Positions 23,216 to 34,671 of a stretch of DNA of 64,000 nt are shown piece after piece. The stretch lies in assembly GCA_007258455.2 (NCBI GenBank), contig VDFB02047230.1, positions 161,890,635 through 161,954,634 of the forward strand. Reading direction: 5' to 3'. A program made the position numbers and the translations under genes. Position 1 is the first letter of the stretch. Every line of letters begins with the position of its first letter. This DNA is from Sequoia sempervirens (taxonomy: Eukaryota; Streptophyta; Pinopsida; Cupressales; Cupressaceae). The notes under the pieces are model-generated. The model ran no database searches and was not told the DNA's origin. It saw nothing but the letters and a program-made list of their open reading frames with translations.

Positions 23216-23416
23216 TTATAATAAAGTCTATCCTAATAATCTATACAATTTTAGTTACAACAATCCTCTTAATTGGTGCAGATTCCTTATCATACTCTTA
23301 CAATCTTACTTCCACTTATAATAAAGTCTATCCTAATAAGATACAATTTTAGTTACAACAATCCTCTTAATTGGTGCAGATTCCTTATCATACTCTAACA
23401 CTCTTACTTCCACTTA
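23216..23416. repeat. Recent 100-bp tandem duplication
   Basis: Two nearly identical copies with exact 100-bp spacing: ataaagtctatcctaata starts at 23221 and 23321. Both include acaattttagttacaacaat and ggtgcagattccttatcat. Few differences are visible, so this duplication is much younger than the transposons around it. Confidence 0.88.
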
Positions 23417-24212
23417 CTAAATTAGTTTTTCGTTAAGCAAAAGACCTAGTCCTCTTCCTATGTTCTTGGAAGAGTTGACAATTGCTAGTAGTTTATTTTT
23501 AGTTTTGAAATAAGAGTCACTATCACATACCCTATATATGGATGATCTCAAGTGAGAGACCAACTAGCTAGATTTTTGCATGGAATAGATTGAAAATAAG
23601 ACTTGTTATACTTTGTTCTAAAGTTTTATGTGTGTTCAAATTACAATTAAAAAATGATACTTTAGTTTCATGAATTTCTAAGTTAGTAGAAGGGAGACAT
23701 TATGGATTGCAACAACTCAAGTAAGGGCAACTTGAGGTACTACAAAATCCACGTTAGCTTAGATTATTAGTTAGATGGTGAATCGTAATTTTTGAATTAT
23801 AGGTTTTGATTTACATTATATGTTGAATGTTATATTGTAAATTATAAATTGTAGTTTTTGATTTATGTTATGCTCAATGCTATTAACAATTAGTTGAATT
23901 GGGTCATGCTACAACATAGAGAATCATTAGTTATAGTTTATGTAGGAACAATCACCCATATTAGCAGTTAATTAGTTACTTACAACAACTAGTATTTGCT
24001 TAACCTATTTTCTATATAGGAGTCATTTCAAGTTAAGTAGTATTAGATGAAATTGATTTTATTCATTTATTTTTATTCAATAGATTAGGAGGGTTTGGGA
24101 TTCTCAGCTACACATATAGTTCCAACATCATCTCAAGATTATGATTTCCTAGTTGGCAATTTAATGAACCACCTATAGAACAATGAACTGTACTTAATTT
24201 AGGATCTATAGG
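23417..24212. other. Spacer left of element G
   Basis: No gene or repeat recognised. It is the presumed target-side flank of the 27-kb gypsy element. The five bases before the LTR (atagg, 24208-24212) do not match those after the other LTR (ttggt), so no target duplication is confirmed. Confidence 0.5.
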
Positions 24213-26339
24213 TGTAGAGATTCCCCTAATGTATAATTATATATTATAACTAATCATAAGCATGGCTTAATGTAACTGAAGATCCTTCATATCTAAGTAT
24301 TTCATTGTTAAAAAGGGGGCTTCATTCAATTTTCAACTAAGGAGTTGTAGAATTAAGATGATACTTGCATTGTATGAGCATTCAAGAATCCTACCTTAAT
24401 CTGAAACTAAGTATATATAAATGCAAGAATAATTCAAAACAACTTCTATTATAGAAATAGAGTAAGTAATATGGTTACTGCTAGTTGCTATGGGTAACTG
24501 ATACTTCTACGAGCTGTAACTAATTAATTCCTATGTTGTAGCATGCACCTAACTTGATCAATGAATTAAATATAGAATAAAGCATTGAATTAGAAATATT
24601 AAGATAAAAAAGAGTTACAATGTGAACTAAAAATCAAAATTTAGAACTTTAATGCATAATCTAACTAATGGACTTTTATGTGGAATCAATAGTACCTCAA
24701 GTGGCCCTTGCTTGAGTGTTGTGTTCCACAATATCTTCTTCAATTAACTTAGCAAATCATATATCAAGATAAATATTATTTATTGTAATATCTAAGACAT
24801 CAAAAACATAATGGAGCAAATGCTATTCAATCTAATATCATGCAAAGATTTGGCATATCTTCTAACATCTTTGGTCTCTCAATAGAACACCTTTTTAAAT
24901 AGTGTATGTTAGACTTTGATTATTATATGACAATAAACAAACTATCAAACAAATGTCAAATTTCCCAGAAGTATAGGAAGAGGACTTGAGTTTTTTAAAG
25001 ATTTAATAGAAATAACTAACTATTGGAAGTAAGAGTGTCAACATCAAATAATAATTCTACATCTTTTAATCTAAGGCTACTATAACATAGGAATGTGTTG
25101 GATAGAGCATCCCTATCACAACTATCATTCCTTGTTAGAAAAAACTTCTTCCTCCAAGTTTATTGAGCAGATGGAATACAACATGGGCAACTATGTCTGT
25201 ATCCTCCAACTGTTGTCTTCATCCCATTTTGGAAAACATGTTGATGTTGTAGTCGATTGACTTCTTTGCTATATTGAACCATCACCCCTTTGTTGTGGGT
25301 TAGAAATCCTTCTACTTCAAGTTGATAAGTCTTTGTTCCACAAAGGTTAAAGTCTCATTACTAAAGGCACATTTCACAGCTAATAATTATAATTAATCAA
25401 GAAATTCTAATAAACTTATAGACATCTAAAAAACATGCATATAATCATTAATAGGCCACATACGGGTATGCGGAGGATCATCATGGAAAAAACAGGTCCT
25501 TAAGTGGCAAAAAATTTAGAAAAATCAGAGTTAGGCAACTTGATGTAAAAATTTGAATAAGTTATCTATATTATTTCAAAAATATGTAAGAATGGAATCT
25601 GTAGCAAATTGAATGTAGTTTCTAAACTGCTAGGTTTATTTAAAAAATGTATTTGGTGAAAATTTGAAATTTCAATGCGGTGGTACTTAAATTTTAGGAA
25701 AAATAAGAAGTAGGTGTAAATTAGAACCTAACCACAATAAAATAATAATAATTTTTTTATAAGATTTTAGATATAAAGTGAAGACTCAACTGTGATGCAT
25801 ATTTTTTGTAATTTTTTCCAAGTAAATAATTAATTATGATTTTTATTAAAAATATAAAAATTGTGTATTGGTCAAAACTTCATTCTTTTAAAAAAAATCC
25901 TATAGTATGCAAGCATAGAATGTGACATGTTTCAGTTCAAAAAATGTGATATCGTTTGAAAGCTACAAATGTTTTCAATCAGCCTATCAATCAGGAACTT
26001 AGTCATAATTCAAATAGAAAATAGATAATAATTATTTATTAAATTCAAAGTAAAGCATAATTTATATTGGTGGAAAGTTGAGAATCTCTTTTAAAAACCC
26101 TTTTCATTTCATCAATTTTGGGTAAAAAAAAATTCCTCAGCCACATACCCTATACATACCCATCATATCACCACTTTTTGGCCCATCATGATCCTACACA
26201 TACCCATACATAACCTTTAAATTCTTTGAAATTATTTAAGGTATATAAAACCTATTTTGATAATGATTTAAAGATTAGAATAAACAAGATAGAAAACATG
26301 AAAATACAATAAGAAACTAGTCAATTCTAAAGCTTATCA
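24213..26339 (-). repeat. Element G 3' LTR
   Basis: It is 2127 bp, against 1375 bp for its partner at 50235. The difference of 752 bp is explained by the TIR element inside it. Matching phrases in order include ttcatatctaagtatttcat, aagatgatacttgca and aactagtcaattctaa. It starts tgtagagattcccctaatg and ends agcttatca before the polypurine tract. Confidence 0.87.
25464..26205. mobile_element. 742-bp non-autonomous TIR element
   Basis: The left end reads gggtatgcggaggatcatca. The inverted right end reads gggtatgtgtaggatcatga, a terminal inverted repeat of about 25 bp. ATAC flanks both sides (25460-25463 and 26206-26209) and occurs once at the empty site in the partner LTR (near 51481), suggesting a 4-bp target duplication. 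No transposase frame is present. The superfamily is not assigned. Insertion followed that of G, since the other LTR lacks it. Confidence 0.72.
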
Positions 26340-26355
26340 TTTCCCCCCAACTTAA
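26340..26355 (-). other. Element G polypurine tract
   Basis: The minus strand reads AAGTTGGGGGGAAA just before the LTR start TGATAAGC. It marks this LTR as the 3' one for a minus-strand element. Confidence 0.8.
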
Positions 26356-26599
26356 CTCCTTCATGTCCTCAAGCAAGTTCAAGGTTGAAGGTTGTATTGT
26401 AATGTAGTTTCTATGTAGTCCACAGTTTTCGTTACCATTGTCCCCTGCTTAAAGTAAAAGCTTTATTGATTTGATATATTTTCCCACCTAGCTTCCTTTG
26501 CTACATCTATCTCTTGTCTCCTTCCTGCCCAACATAGGATGAGAATCAAAAGAAGAGGAGGATGAAAGGTGAGGGGAAGCCAAGTGATTCCATTTTATA

Positions 26600-28980
26600 G
26601 GGCTACTATTATGTAGTTATGTTCCCTTTTGACTACTGCTACATAATTAAATATGTAATGGGGTTCCTTTTTTTTAAGCTCTAGCATAAGCTCCCTCCAT
26701 ATATCTTGAGAAAAGTTGAGTGCCTCCCTAATTACATATTTGCTACAAGTTCTTGGAACCTCTTGTAATATTTCTCTTTACAATCCATTATTTTCTCTAC
26801 CACTCCCTCTCTCTCTAAAAGATCTATCTGTTGATCCACCATTGTTTTTTATCTTGATTCTTCCCTCAACTAAAGATGGAATTCTTTTTCTCTTTCCTGA
26901 TATTCTTGTTGTAACTATCCCCTTAGATGTGCATTTTGGATGTAAAAAGCTAATGCTCTGAGCTAAACATCTCCCACAAACATAAGTGGGTTCCATCTAG
27001 TTTCATAGTGAAGGATAAGGTTGTGTAAATAGAATTCACACAATTGATCATACATTTCTAATGTGGACTACTGGAATACTTTTAGAAATAGTGTAGGTGA
27101 ATTTAATGATATAGGGTGGTTAGTAATTAGTTGGTTAAACTGATAACTAGGAAGTTTTTCTTATAGAAACAAAGTATATACCTTAGTTGGAGGTCTAAAC
27201 CTCAATAATTGGAAAATCTTATCCACTATTTACTCTATCCTTACCTTCAATTTTTTGATCTCTACCTCCTATTTATCAATTATTCTAGTATGAGTTGACA
27301 ATAACTCTAATTTTTACTTCTCCCAATATTTTTGCTTTTTGGAGAATTCTCTTGTTTTGTTTCATAACTCAATATCTAGTGTCACCATAGTAGGGGCATT
27401 AGGTGTTCAATTAGATCCATAGGTTCTTGATTCCTCTTGTTTGTCTCAACTATATCCAATTGTGCTAATGTTTCTAACTTTGACCCTTACTACTCAAGTT
27501 TATGTACTTTCTTCTCCAATTCTTAAATTTTTGAATCCATTTCACTTCCCATCTATTGGTGTGTTATGAGTTGTTCTTCTAAGTCATTTATTCTTTGTAG
27601 AGTTACCTTTAACTCCTTGTTCTCATCCTTCTCTTCTAAAAATAATTCTTCATCCTTTACAAAAAAATCCTCATCAACCTCATTCTGGAAAAGTAAACCC
27701 TTCCTCAAAGACAGGGCTATCTTGAAGTCTTTTCTTCTTTCTAACTATAAATAGATGAGATCCTCATAGTCAAAATCTGTACTTCTACTTAAATTCAGGG
27801 ATTATAATTTATTTTGTTGCTTGTCTTCATTGGGCACCTTCTCTCCTTCAGGTATCATAGTTTCAACTTCAACAATTTTCTCTTTATGGGTATTAGCATT
27901 TTCCTTTTTAGAGCCCTTCTTTCTAAGGTGATGTGATCGCCTCTTTGGTCATGCTGACTTAATTTACCTTTTCTTAGATACAAAAGTAGAGGCTACACTT
28001 TTTCTTTTCACCACTTGGGCTTAGAGGGGTTCTTTGTAGAAGTAGTGTTTTCAAGTGCCTCTTCCACTATGGGCTAACCCATGGAAGTTGTAGGTTTTTC
28101 TTCTCATGCTTTTGGTTCTGCCTGCCCACCAGTACTGTGGGTACGTAAAGCAATGGGTGAGGCAAAGGATTCATATCCTTTTGTTGTAGTCATAGAAGGC
28201 TCGTTTGCTTCATTTTATTAATGTTCAATTGTTTTACCTCTAGCCTTATAATAACATCATTAATGTTATTGCAAATTAAAAATTCCTCCCAAGCTACATT
28301 GCAAAAATGAATTTTGAGACTTGTTTTAACTAACAGAGTGACCAAAAAAGTGAGATAATACAGAGTAATTTCCTTCCCTTTTGTATTCCACAAACATTCT
28401 CTTTAATAGATTATATGAAAAATTAGGAACATTAACCAACCATTGGTGGCATAGGTGACTAAGGAGTTTAAAGTGTATGGTATATAGGAGAGGTTTCCTA
28501 CCATCACATGTTAAGTATTTAACAATATAAGAGGCTATAAAGGTCCACAACCAAGGTAAAGAGAGTTGTTTATTACCTTGAACTAAAGACTCTAGGTTCT
28601 CTCTTGGCAATCTAAACTCATTTGTTGCCATAATGCCATTTTCTTTGGTCATAAATTATTCTCCTATCCTAGGTAGCCTTGAAAATTATGATACCACTAC
28701 TTCTGATGCATCCACCCTTAGTCCCCTAACTGTAGCTTCATCATTTTGTAATCAGATAGAAATTTTTTTAGTGATTTATTTGTTATAGTCTGTCAACCAA
28801 AGGAAATAGTCCATCCAACCAGCTTGTTGAAAAATTGGAAGACATTGATGGTCTTCCAATAATAGTTTATGTGTTGTTGGATCCCTTCTTATAATATCAC
28901 CTCACATTTTTGTTAGCTGAATTCTACAACTTATAATCTCTTTGAATTATGAGATTTTTGATGTTATTGCTTATGTATTC
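26600..28980 (-). pseudogene. Element G post-pol ORF, uncharacterised
   Basis: Downstream of integrase and before the polypurine tract. Across several frames the minus strand gives, in order: a globular part (FQQAGWMDYFLWL, EATVRGLRVDASEVVVS, SRLPRIGE), a second part at 28652-28326 (NKQLSLPWLWTFIASYIVKY, HFKLLSHLCHQWLVNVPNF), a basic Lys/Arg stretch near 28100-27850, a coiled coil near 27740-27480 (EELFLEEKDENKELKV, INDLEEQLITHQ), and a tail near 27250-26950 (EMYDQLCEFYLHNLILHYE). The first part recalls the plant 'putative transposon protein' domain of gypsy elements; that match is tentative. The element H counterpart has the same order. Stops and frameshifts abound. Function unknown. Confidence 0.6.
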
Positions 28981-28984
28981 CTTT

Positions 28985-30250
28985 GTACTCTATAATGAAT
29001 TTGTAGAGAAGGGGGATTCACTACTCATGAGTTATCTTCATTCAGAGATGCTCACGGGGTGAACTACCCTAAACTACCTCTTGAGAACAACATGAAAGTT
29101 CTAGAATCAAGAAGAGCAAGTCATGAAGATTTTCTAGATAGATTAACGGGCTCTTGGCCAAAGGATGGTAGCATATAATGAAAATGATAGCGTGGCGTGC
29201 TAGTGTCTCATACAGACCGAAAAGCAAGAATGTCATAGAAAATAGCTAAATGACTACTTCTACTTTGATTGTTGAGAACTGATGGAATGTAGGAAAATGA
29301 AAAAATATGATAAAGCTATAATAAAGTGAAATAGAAATGGAGATAAGGAGAAGAAAGGAAATACTTACAACTGCTCAAGTGATGAAGCCTCCAACTAGTA
29401 GATATCTTCAATACCCATGTATGTAAGATCTAGAGAAAGTGTTGGGGTTGTATAGGGGTTTGCCTCAGTCAAACCCCTGTTTTGGTGTTCCCACCTCCAC
29501 GGACAACTAGATAGATAGATAGAGAAAATAATCAAAATGGACAAAGTGTGTGGTGAAAGAAAAACCTGCTTAGGAGTAGAACCTGCACCACCAAGTATGA
29601 TTGATAAAAGAAAACCCCACTCAAGGAGGAGAACCCGTATCACAAAAGAGGTGGTAAAAGCAATCCCCGCTAAAGGAGGAGAACCCGTATCACGAAGTAT
29701 AGATGCAATAGGAAGGGGATATGGAATCCTAGGATGCTTGCAAGCGCAAAATAAGTGAGATAGAGCTACAAAGAGTGTTATGAGAATGTGAGGGTTTGAA
29801 AGTGCTTGAAGTTGCTATAGCAAGTGGTATGAAGCTATGCAAGCAAAAGTTGAAGTGTGAAAGGCTAAAGAGAAACCAAAAGTAGAAGATTCTTTTAAAT
29901 GTAGTGAAAAGAGGACTTTTAAAGAGGGAAAAGTAGCTTCCCGGGTGATACAAGGCATCCCAGGCCGTTACCATTGACAAAAGGGGAGGACAAGTGGCAA
30001 GCATGCTTAGAGATAATTGTTGAGTGTTGAAATGTCGCAGGACGTTAGCGCAATGCACAGATGTCAGTGCAGTGCGCTAGTTTTCGGACACATCACGCTA
30101 CAAAATGATGAGAATAGGAAAATCCCAAAGTTAGATTGAAAGTTGATGTGTGAAGGGTAGTTACTGAAAAGGGGTTTAGATCATCTTGAGAAGGGAAAAG
30201 GGTTGATGTAGGGGCTAAAGTGAGCCTACACAAGATGCTAAGGGAGTGGA
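28985..30250 (-). repeat. LTR-like insertion E (solo LTR or remnant)
   Basis: Shares phrases in the same order with the LTR of element D: a cgtgctag...acagacc phrase (29195-29225, against 61170-61215), tatgataaag (near 29306 and 61320), and ttggtgttcccacctccacg (29482 and 61479). No coding region of its own was seen. It splits the post-pol region of G from the integrase end. Exact ends and target duplication are unresolved. Confidence 0.55.
29552..29700. repeat. Three 50-bp tandem repeats in insertion E
   Basis: The phrase ggaggagaacccgtatcac starts at 29625 and 29675, exactly 50 bp apart, with a diverged third copy near 29572 (aggagtagaacctgcaccac). Each is preceded by a run such as gataaaagaaaaccccact. 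Confidence 0.8.
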
Positions 30251-31209
30251 CACTAAAGCAGATGCAAGAATGTATGTGAAATTACAGAGGATGCAATTTT
30301 ACGACTATACAGGATTATAACTGATGGCTTATGGAACTTTTTGGGTTCCATAAAAAGGAAATTTAAGAATGGAAATAAATTTTGAAATGGAAAATTGATA
30401 GATGAAAATGACAGACTAGATCTTGTATACTCCCACAACTTAATTTTGTTATTTGTCTTCAAATAACATGGTACAAGAAGGATGGGGATAAAATATTTCA
30501 AAGAAATTGTAGATAATGTTGTAATAAATTTGAATTGCATGTGAGATATTGAGATGTTAAAGAAATTGGTAGAACTTAATTTCAATTGTAATATATAACA
30601 AGAGAAGTACTTGGAATGTGGTTTGATGGATAGGTGGAGTGTGTGAGGAGTTTGGATCTTCGTCATAAAAATATGGTTTATTATGGTTGACATGATAGAA
30701 TTGAAATGATAGTACTATAGGTAGATGCTTCGAAGTAATACATATTGCAATGAAGGAATGTTTTAAAGAAGGTGGAAAGGTGAAATGGAAAGCTAGGAAA
30801 AGTACATGATGATGTGAATATAAGGTGTACAATATTGTAGTTGTTGCATGTTGGGGTGATGGAAAGGAGAATGTGATAACCATTAATTGCTATTGGTAAA
30901 AGTAGAATTGATTGGAAGGAAGCATGGTATGGGAATTTTGAAAATGTAGTGGAAATAGGTGCTATGGGTAGCTGGAAAAATAGGTCCCTTTGTATGTATG
31001 TGCCTTAAGGCTATTGTTACAGGTCTTGTCAATTATAGTATTTGCATGTATCAAAATAATTATTGTTGAAAGAAGATAGTGTATGTGTGTGCATGTGTTG
31101 TGTGACTGTAAAGTTTATACTTGTGATGCATTAGTAGGTCAGTTGTTTGGCTCATCTTCTGATGTAGAAATTTTTGTGTCCTATTTTTCTATTTTGTGGG
31201 AAATCATCT
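30251..31209. other. Non-coding stretch between E and integrase end
   Basis: No domain recognised. Frames are short and hydrophobic by composition. It probably belongs to the pol to post-pol spacer of element G. Confidence 0.45.
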
Positions 31210-31735
31210 CAATATTGAACTATTATTGTAGATGATTTAAAAATCTTCCTTTTGCAGTGGCATTTTATACAGCTTCACTCTGTGCTCATTGACCAGTAAT
31301 GAAAACTATATTGAATCTATTGTTTTTAGTTGGGCAACTGCATTGTGAAAAACATGTTGAATCTCATAGGGGCCAATCCATCTTGTTTATAACTTCCCCT
31401 TATGGTATTTATACCTTGAGTCATAAAGCATGGCCCAATCCCCTTAATTGAATTGTTTAACCTTGATAAATTGATTATGCCATTGCATCCCCTATTTTTG
31501 TATTATTTCAATATGATAAATTACATCCATTCTTATCTTGTATAGTGCATTAATATTATGTAATCTCTCTTTATGTGCTTTAGATATATCCATTCCTAGT
31601 TTTAATATTGTACGAAGAGTTTTATATTCAAACTCAATGTAAAGGACAACCTTTTTTCCATATACCAGTTCATATGGGGTGAACCCTATTGTGATTTTAC
31701 AGGTGGTTTTGTATGACAACAACCTATTAGAACCT
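31210..31735 (-). pseudogene. Element G integrase C-terminus
   Basis: The minus strand reads YKTTCKITIGFTPYELVYGKK, then ALYKIRMDVIYH, then DWAMLYDSRYKYHKGKL, RWIGPYEIQHVFHN and LLVNEHRVKLYKMPL. These are the last integrase blocks of plant gypsy elements (TGFTPYELVYGK, then the GPF/Y-like module: RW-x-GPYEI). The catalytic core should lie to the right but is cut off at about 31735, where plus-strand coding of element F begins. Stops interrupt the tail. Confidence 0.85.
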
Positions 31736-33057
31736 ATCATTATTGTGAAGCACCTTAAGAATCTTGGCTTTGGATGTACCCCTAAGAAGATAACCATACT
31801 TGGCAAAGGTGCTCCTGTTAAAACGGTCAAAGCTTCCCCATTGGTACCTATATCAAGTAGTACTCCCTTTGAAGATCCCATCTTCGACATACCCATGCTA
31901 TTTGAAGATTCCTCTCTTTTCATGATCACCACCATATCATTTGAGTCAAGTAACCAAGTCATTGAACTAAATCTCGTTTACCCCCAACTCATCGACTGTG
32001 ACCAATGAGGACCAACAATCTTAGATACATTTGAAAATGATGAGGCTCTCTCAGAATTCATGGGACTAAGGGATAATCTACCATATGGAGACCACAAAGA
32101 ATGGTTCTACATTGAGTTGGACACATGTGCATACTATGGGGATATGATTGAATCTCTTAGTCACAAAATAAAAAATATAAGAGTAATGTCTAGATCCTTA
32201 AGTGAAAACCACATTGTGGAACTTTATGATCCCAAAATAGTAAAAATAAAGGATGTATCCAATGGTGAAAACCTTTTTGAGGTGCCAAGGATGAGGGATT
32301 CAATATTCTCCATAGTTCCATCCATCAAGAGAAATCAACAGTCTTGGTAGAGAAATGTAACCCAATAAATTTGGGAATCGAAGAGACCCTGCACATCACT
32401 TTATATGCCGAGTCACTTTTGACTGAGGAGCAAGAAAATATAGCAACATTTCTAAAGGAAAGGAAAGTGAACTTTGCATGGACATATGCCGACATTCCAG
32501 GCCTTGATCCAAAAGTAGTTGTCCATCACCTAGCAGTGTATCTTGAGGAAAAACTTGTGAGACAAAAATTGAGAAAGATGCATCTACAAATCACCTTATT
32601 GGTCAAACTTGAGCTACATAAACTCCTTGAAGCAAGATTCATCTGACCCATCAATTATCTAGAGTGGGTTTCTAACCTTGTACCTATTTCTAAGCCCACT
32701 AGGGGCATCCAAATCTGCACCAACTTCAGAGACCTAAAAAAAGCATGTCCTAAGGATGATTTTCCCCTCCCCAACATAGATATCATTGTAGATCTGACAT
32801 TGGGGCATGAAATGCTATCATTGATGGATGAACTTTTAGGATATAACTAGATTATGATTGCAAAGGATGACCAACATAAAACAACCTTCACATGTCCATG
32901 GGGCACCTATTGTTGGAGTATGATGCCATTTAGACTCAAAAATGTTGGAGCTACATATCAAAGGGCCACAACCTTGATCTTTCATGACATTATGCACAAG
33001 GATGTGGAGGACTATGTGGATGATATCCTTTCCCAATCAAGGAAATTCCTGAACCAT
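31736..33057 (+). pseudogene. Element F reverse transcriptase, N-terminal part
   Basis: The linker reads FMGLRDNLPYGDHKEWF and VQLNP-type flanks; RT blocks are DLKKACPKDDFPLPNIDII, HEMLSLMDELLGYN, HKTTFTCPWGTYCWSMMPF and the intact catalytic box DYVDDIL (near 33015). Stops occur after QLIDCDQ, after NQQSW and within the palm, plus a frame change near 32345. The frame stops being F at 33057, where the LTR of element C begins, and resumes at 41857. Confidence 0.9.
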
Positions 33058-34653
33058 TGATTTTTGGCTCCTATGGACAACTCTTGCTCTTCTAGGGTTT
33101 TTCACCTAAAAGGAGAGAGATAGGAGCAAAAATGCTAATAGTTAATTCAAATTATGTTATGTGCAATGTTGTATAACTTGAATGAAGTTAACTAAATACA
33201 ATTTACTAATCTAAATGAGTGAAAATGAATGAAAAAGTGAAATTAAAGCTATGTTTGATAACACATTGTGATATGCAAATAATAAGTAAATGAAGAAAAT
33301 ATGTAGAACATAAAGAAATGAGGTTAATCAGAGTGCACCTAGGTGAAGTATGATGATTCTGGAATGTTGTGGATGTTGGATGAAGTCACTAATTTTTCAC
33401 AGTGGGACTCATTCGCCCAGGGTGGCGAATTAGTCCTCCTCTTGGTGAAAAACTGTCGGAAACAAGTTTCTATCTGTTAGGATCTGAAACCTAACAAAAT
33501 TCAAAATTTTCAGTCCTAAGGTGGGACTCATTCTCCATAGGTGGTGAATCAATCCTCTCCCAAATTTCTAAAAAATCAAGAGATAACTCTACAACACCAG
33601 ATCTGGAAATCATTGCTTGTCGAGTTGCCAAAGTCAATTCTGCATGAAATAGACAAAAAGCCTTCTCCAAGCTTGAAATAGACTTGAGTTGACTTGAAGC
33701 TCCTAGTTGACTTGCAAACCAATCTTCAACACCAAAAATCTTGTCAAATCTACACACAAAATACTGCAAACAAACATGCAATAGGGGAAAAATGGTTTAA
33801 GGTTAGTGAATAGGGGTCTGCCTTGGTCAAACCCCACTTTTGGTAATCAAACCCTTAATAAAATAATGAAATGCAAAGGAATGATAAAATAACAACATGC
33901 AAATGCTATCAACTTACCAAACCCTTGATGATGCAAGTCTGAAGTAATGTCAATGGCTGCTTCAAAGTGCTTGAAAAGATGTTGTAAAATGCTTGAATGC
34001 TTGAATGAATAGGTGAATAAGTGAACTTGATGAATGGGGGTTGAAATGAGGTGAAAATCACTTATTTATACACACTTGTGCCTTAGTTACCCATCCATAC
34101 CTCATCATAGGCTGACCTCAAGTGTTTTTGAATAAAATCCCGAAAGGAAATTTAAAACATTTTGAATTTGGGGCCAAGGGGGACTCATTCGCCACCCATG
34201 GCGAATGGGTTCCACCTAGGACCTAAAAATGTGTGTTAGGAAATATGTTGTATTTAATGTTGTTTGTTGGGATAATACTAAAAAATACACTTAATTAAGC
34301 ATATGAGAGCATAAAGGGGCCAAATAAAGCATGAAAAAGGGATAAATAGTGAAAATGTGCCTAGAAGAGTGTGAAAGCTTGTTACAAGACTTTTCAACAC
34401 TTCAAAATAGGACTTGTTTAGTGATGAAAAGGTGTTTTTTAGGTGAATTTTAATTAATAGAGTCTAGAAGAATGTAGAAATGTCTTACAACACTTCACAA
34501 CACCTTCACAAGACATCGGTCTTTGAATTTTAGTACCTAAATAAGCATGTTCAAGCCATGTTGCAACATAAAATCAGAGAAAAATAGACAAACACCATGA
34601 AAAAAGACCTAAAAGGCCATGAAAATTACAAGGGGCCATTTTTCTATGGCACA
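33058..34653 (-). repeat. Element C 3' LTR
   Basis: It starts tgatttttggctcctatgga and ends tatggcaca. It contains three hairpin motifs (33405-33436, 33524-33555, 34181-34213). Much closer to its partner than the LTRs of G are to each other, so C is younger. Confidence 0.93.
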
Positions 34654-34671
34654 TTTAGCCCCCACTTTAGT
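34654..34671 (-). other. Element C polypurine tract
   Basis: The minus strand reads CTAAAGTGGGGGCTAAA before the LTR start TGTGCC. Element D has nearly the same tract, CTAAAGTGGGGTCAAAA, at 61882-61898. Confidence 0.85.

Noticed and set aside
27566..27754. Plus-strand Ser-rich frame in element G
   Set aside because: Same cause: antisense of the coiled coil in the element G post-pol ORF.
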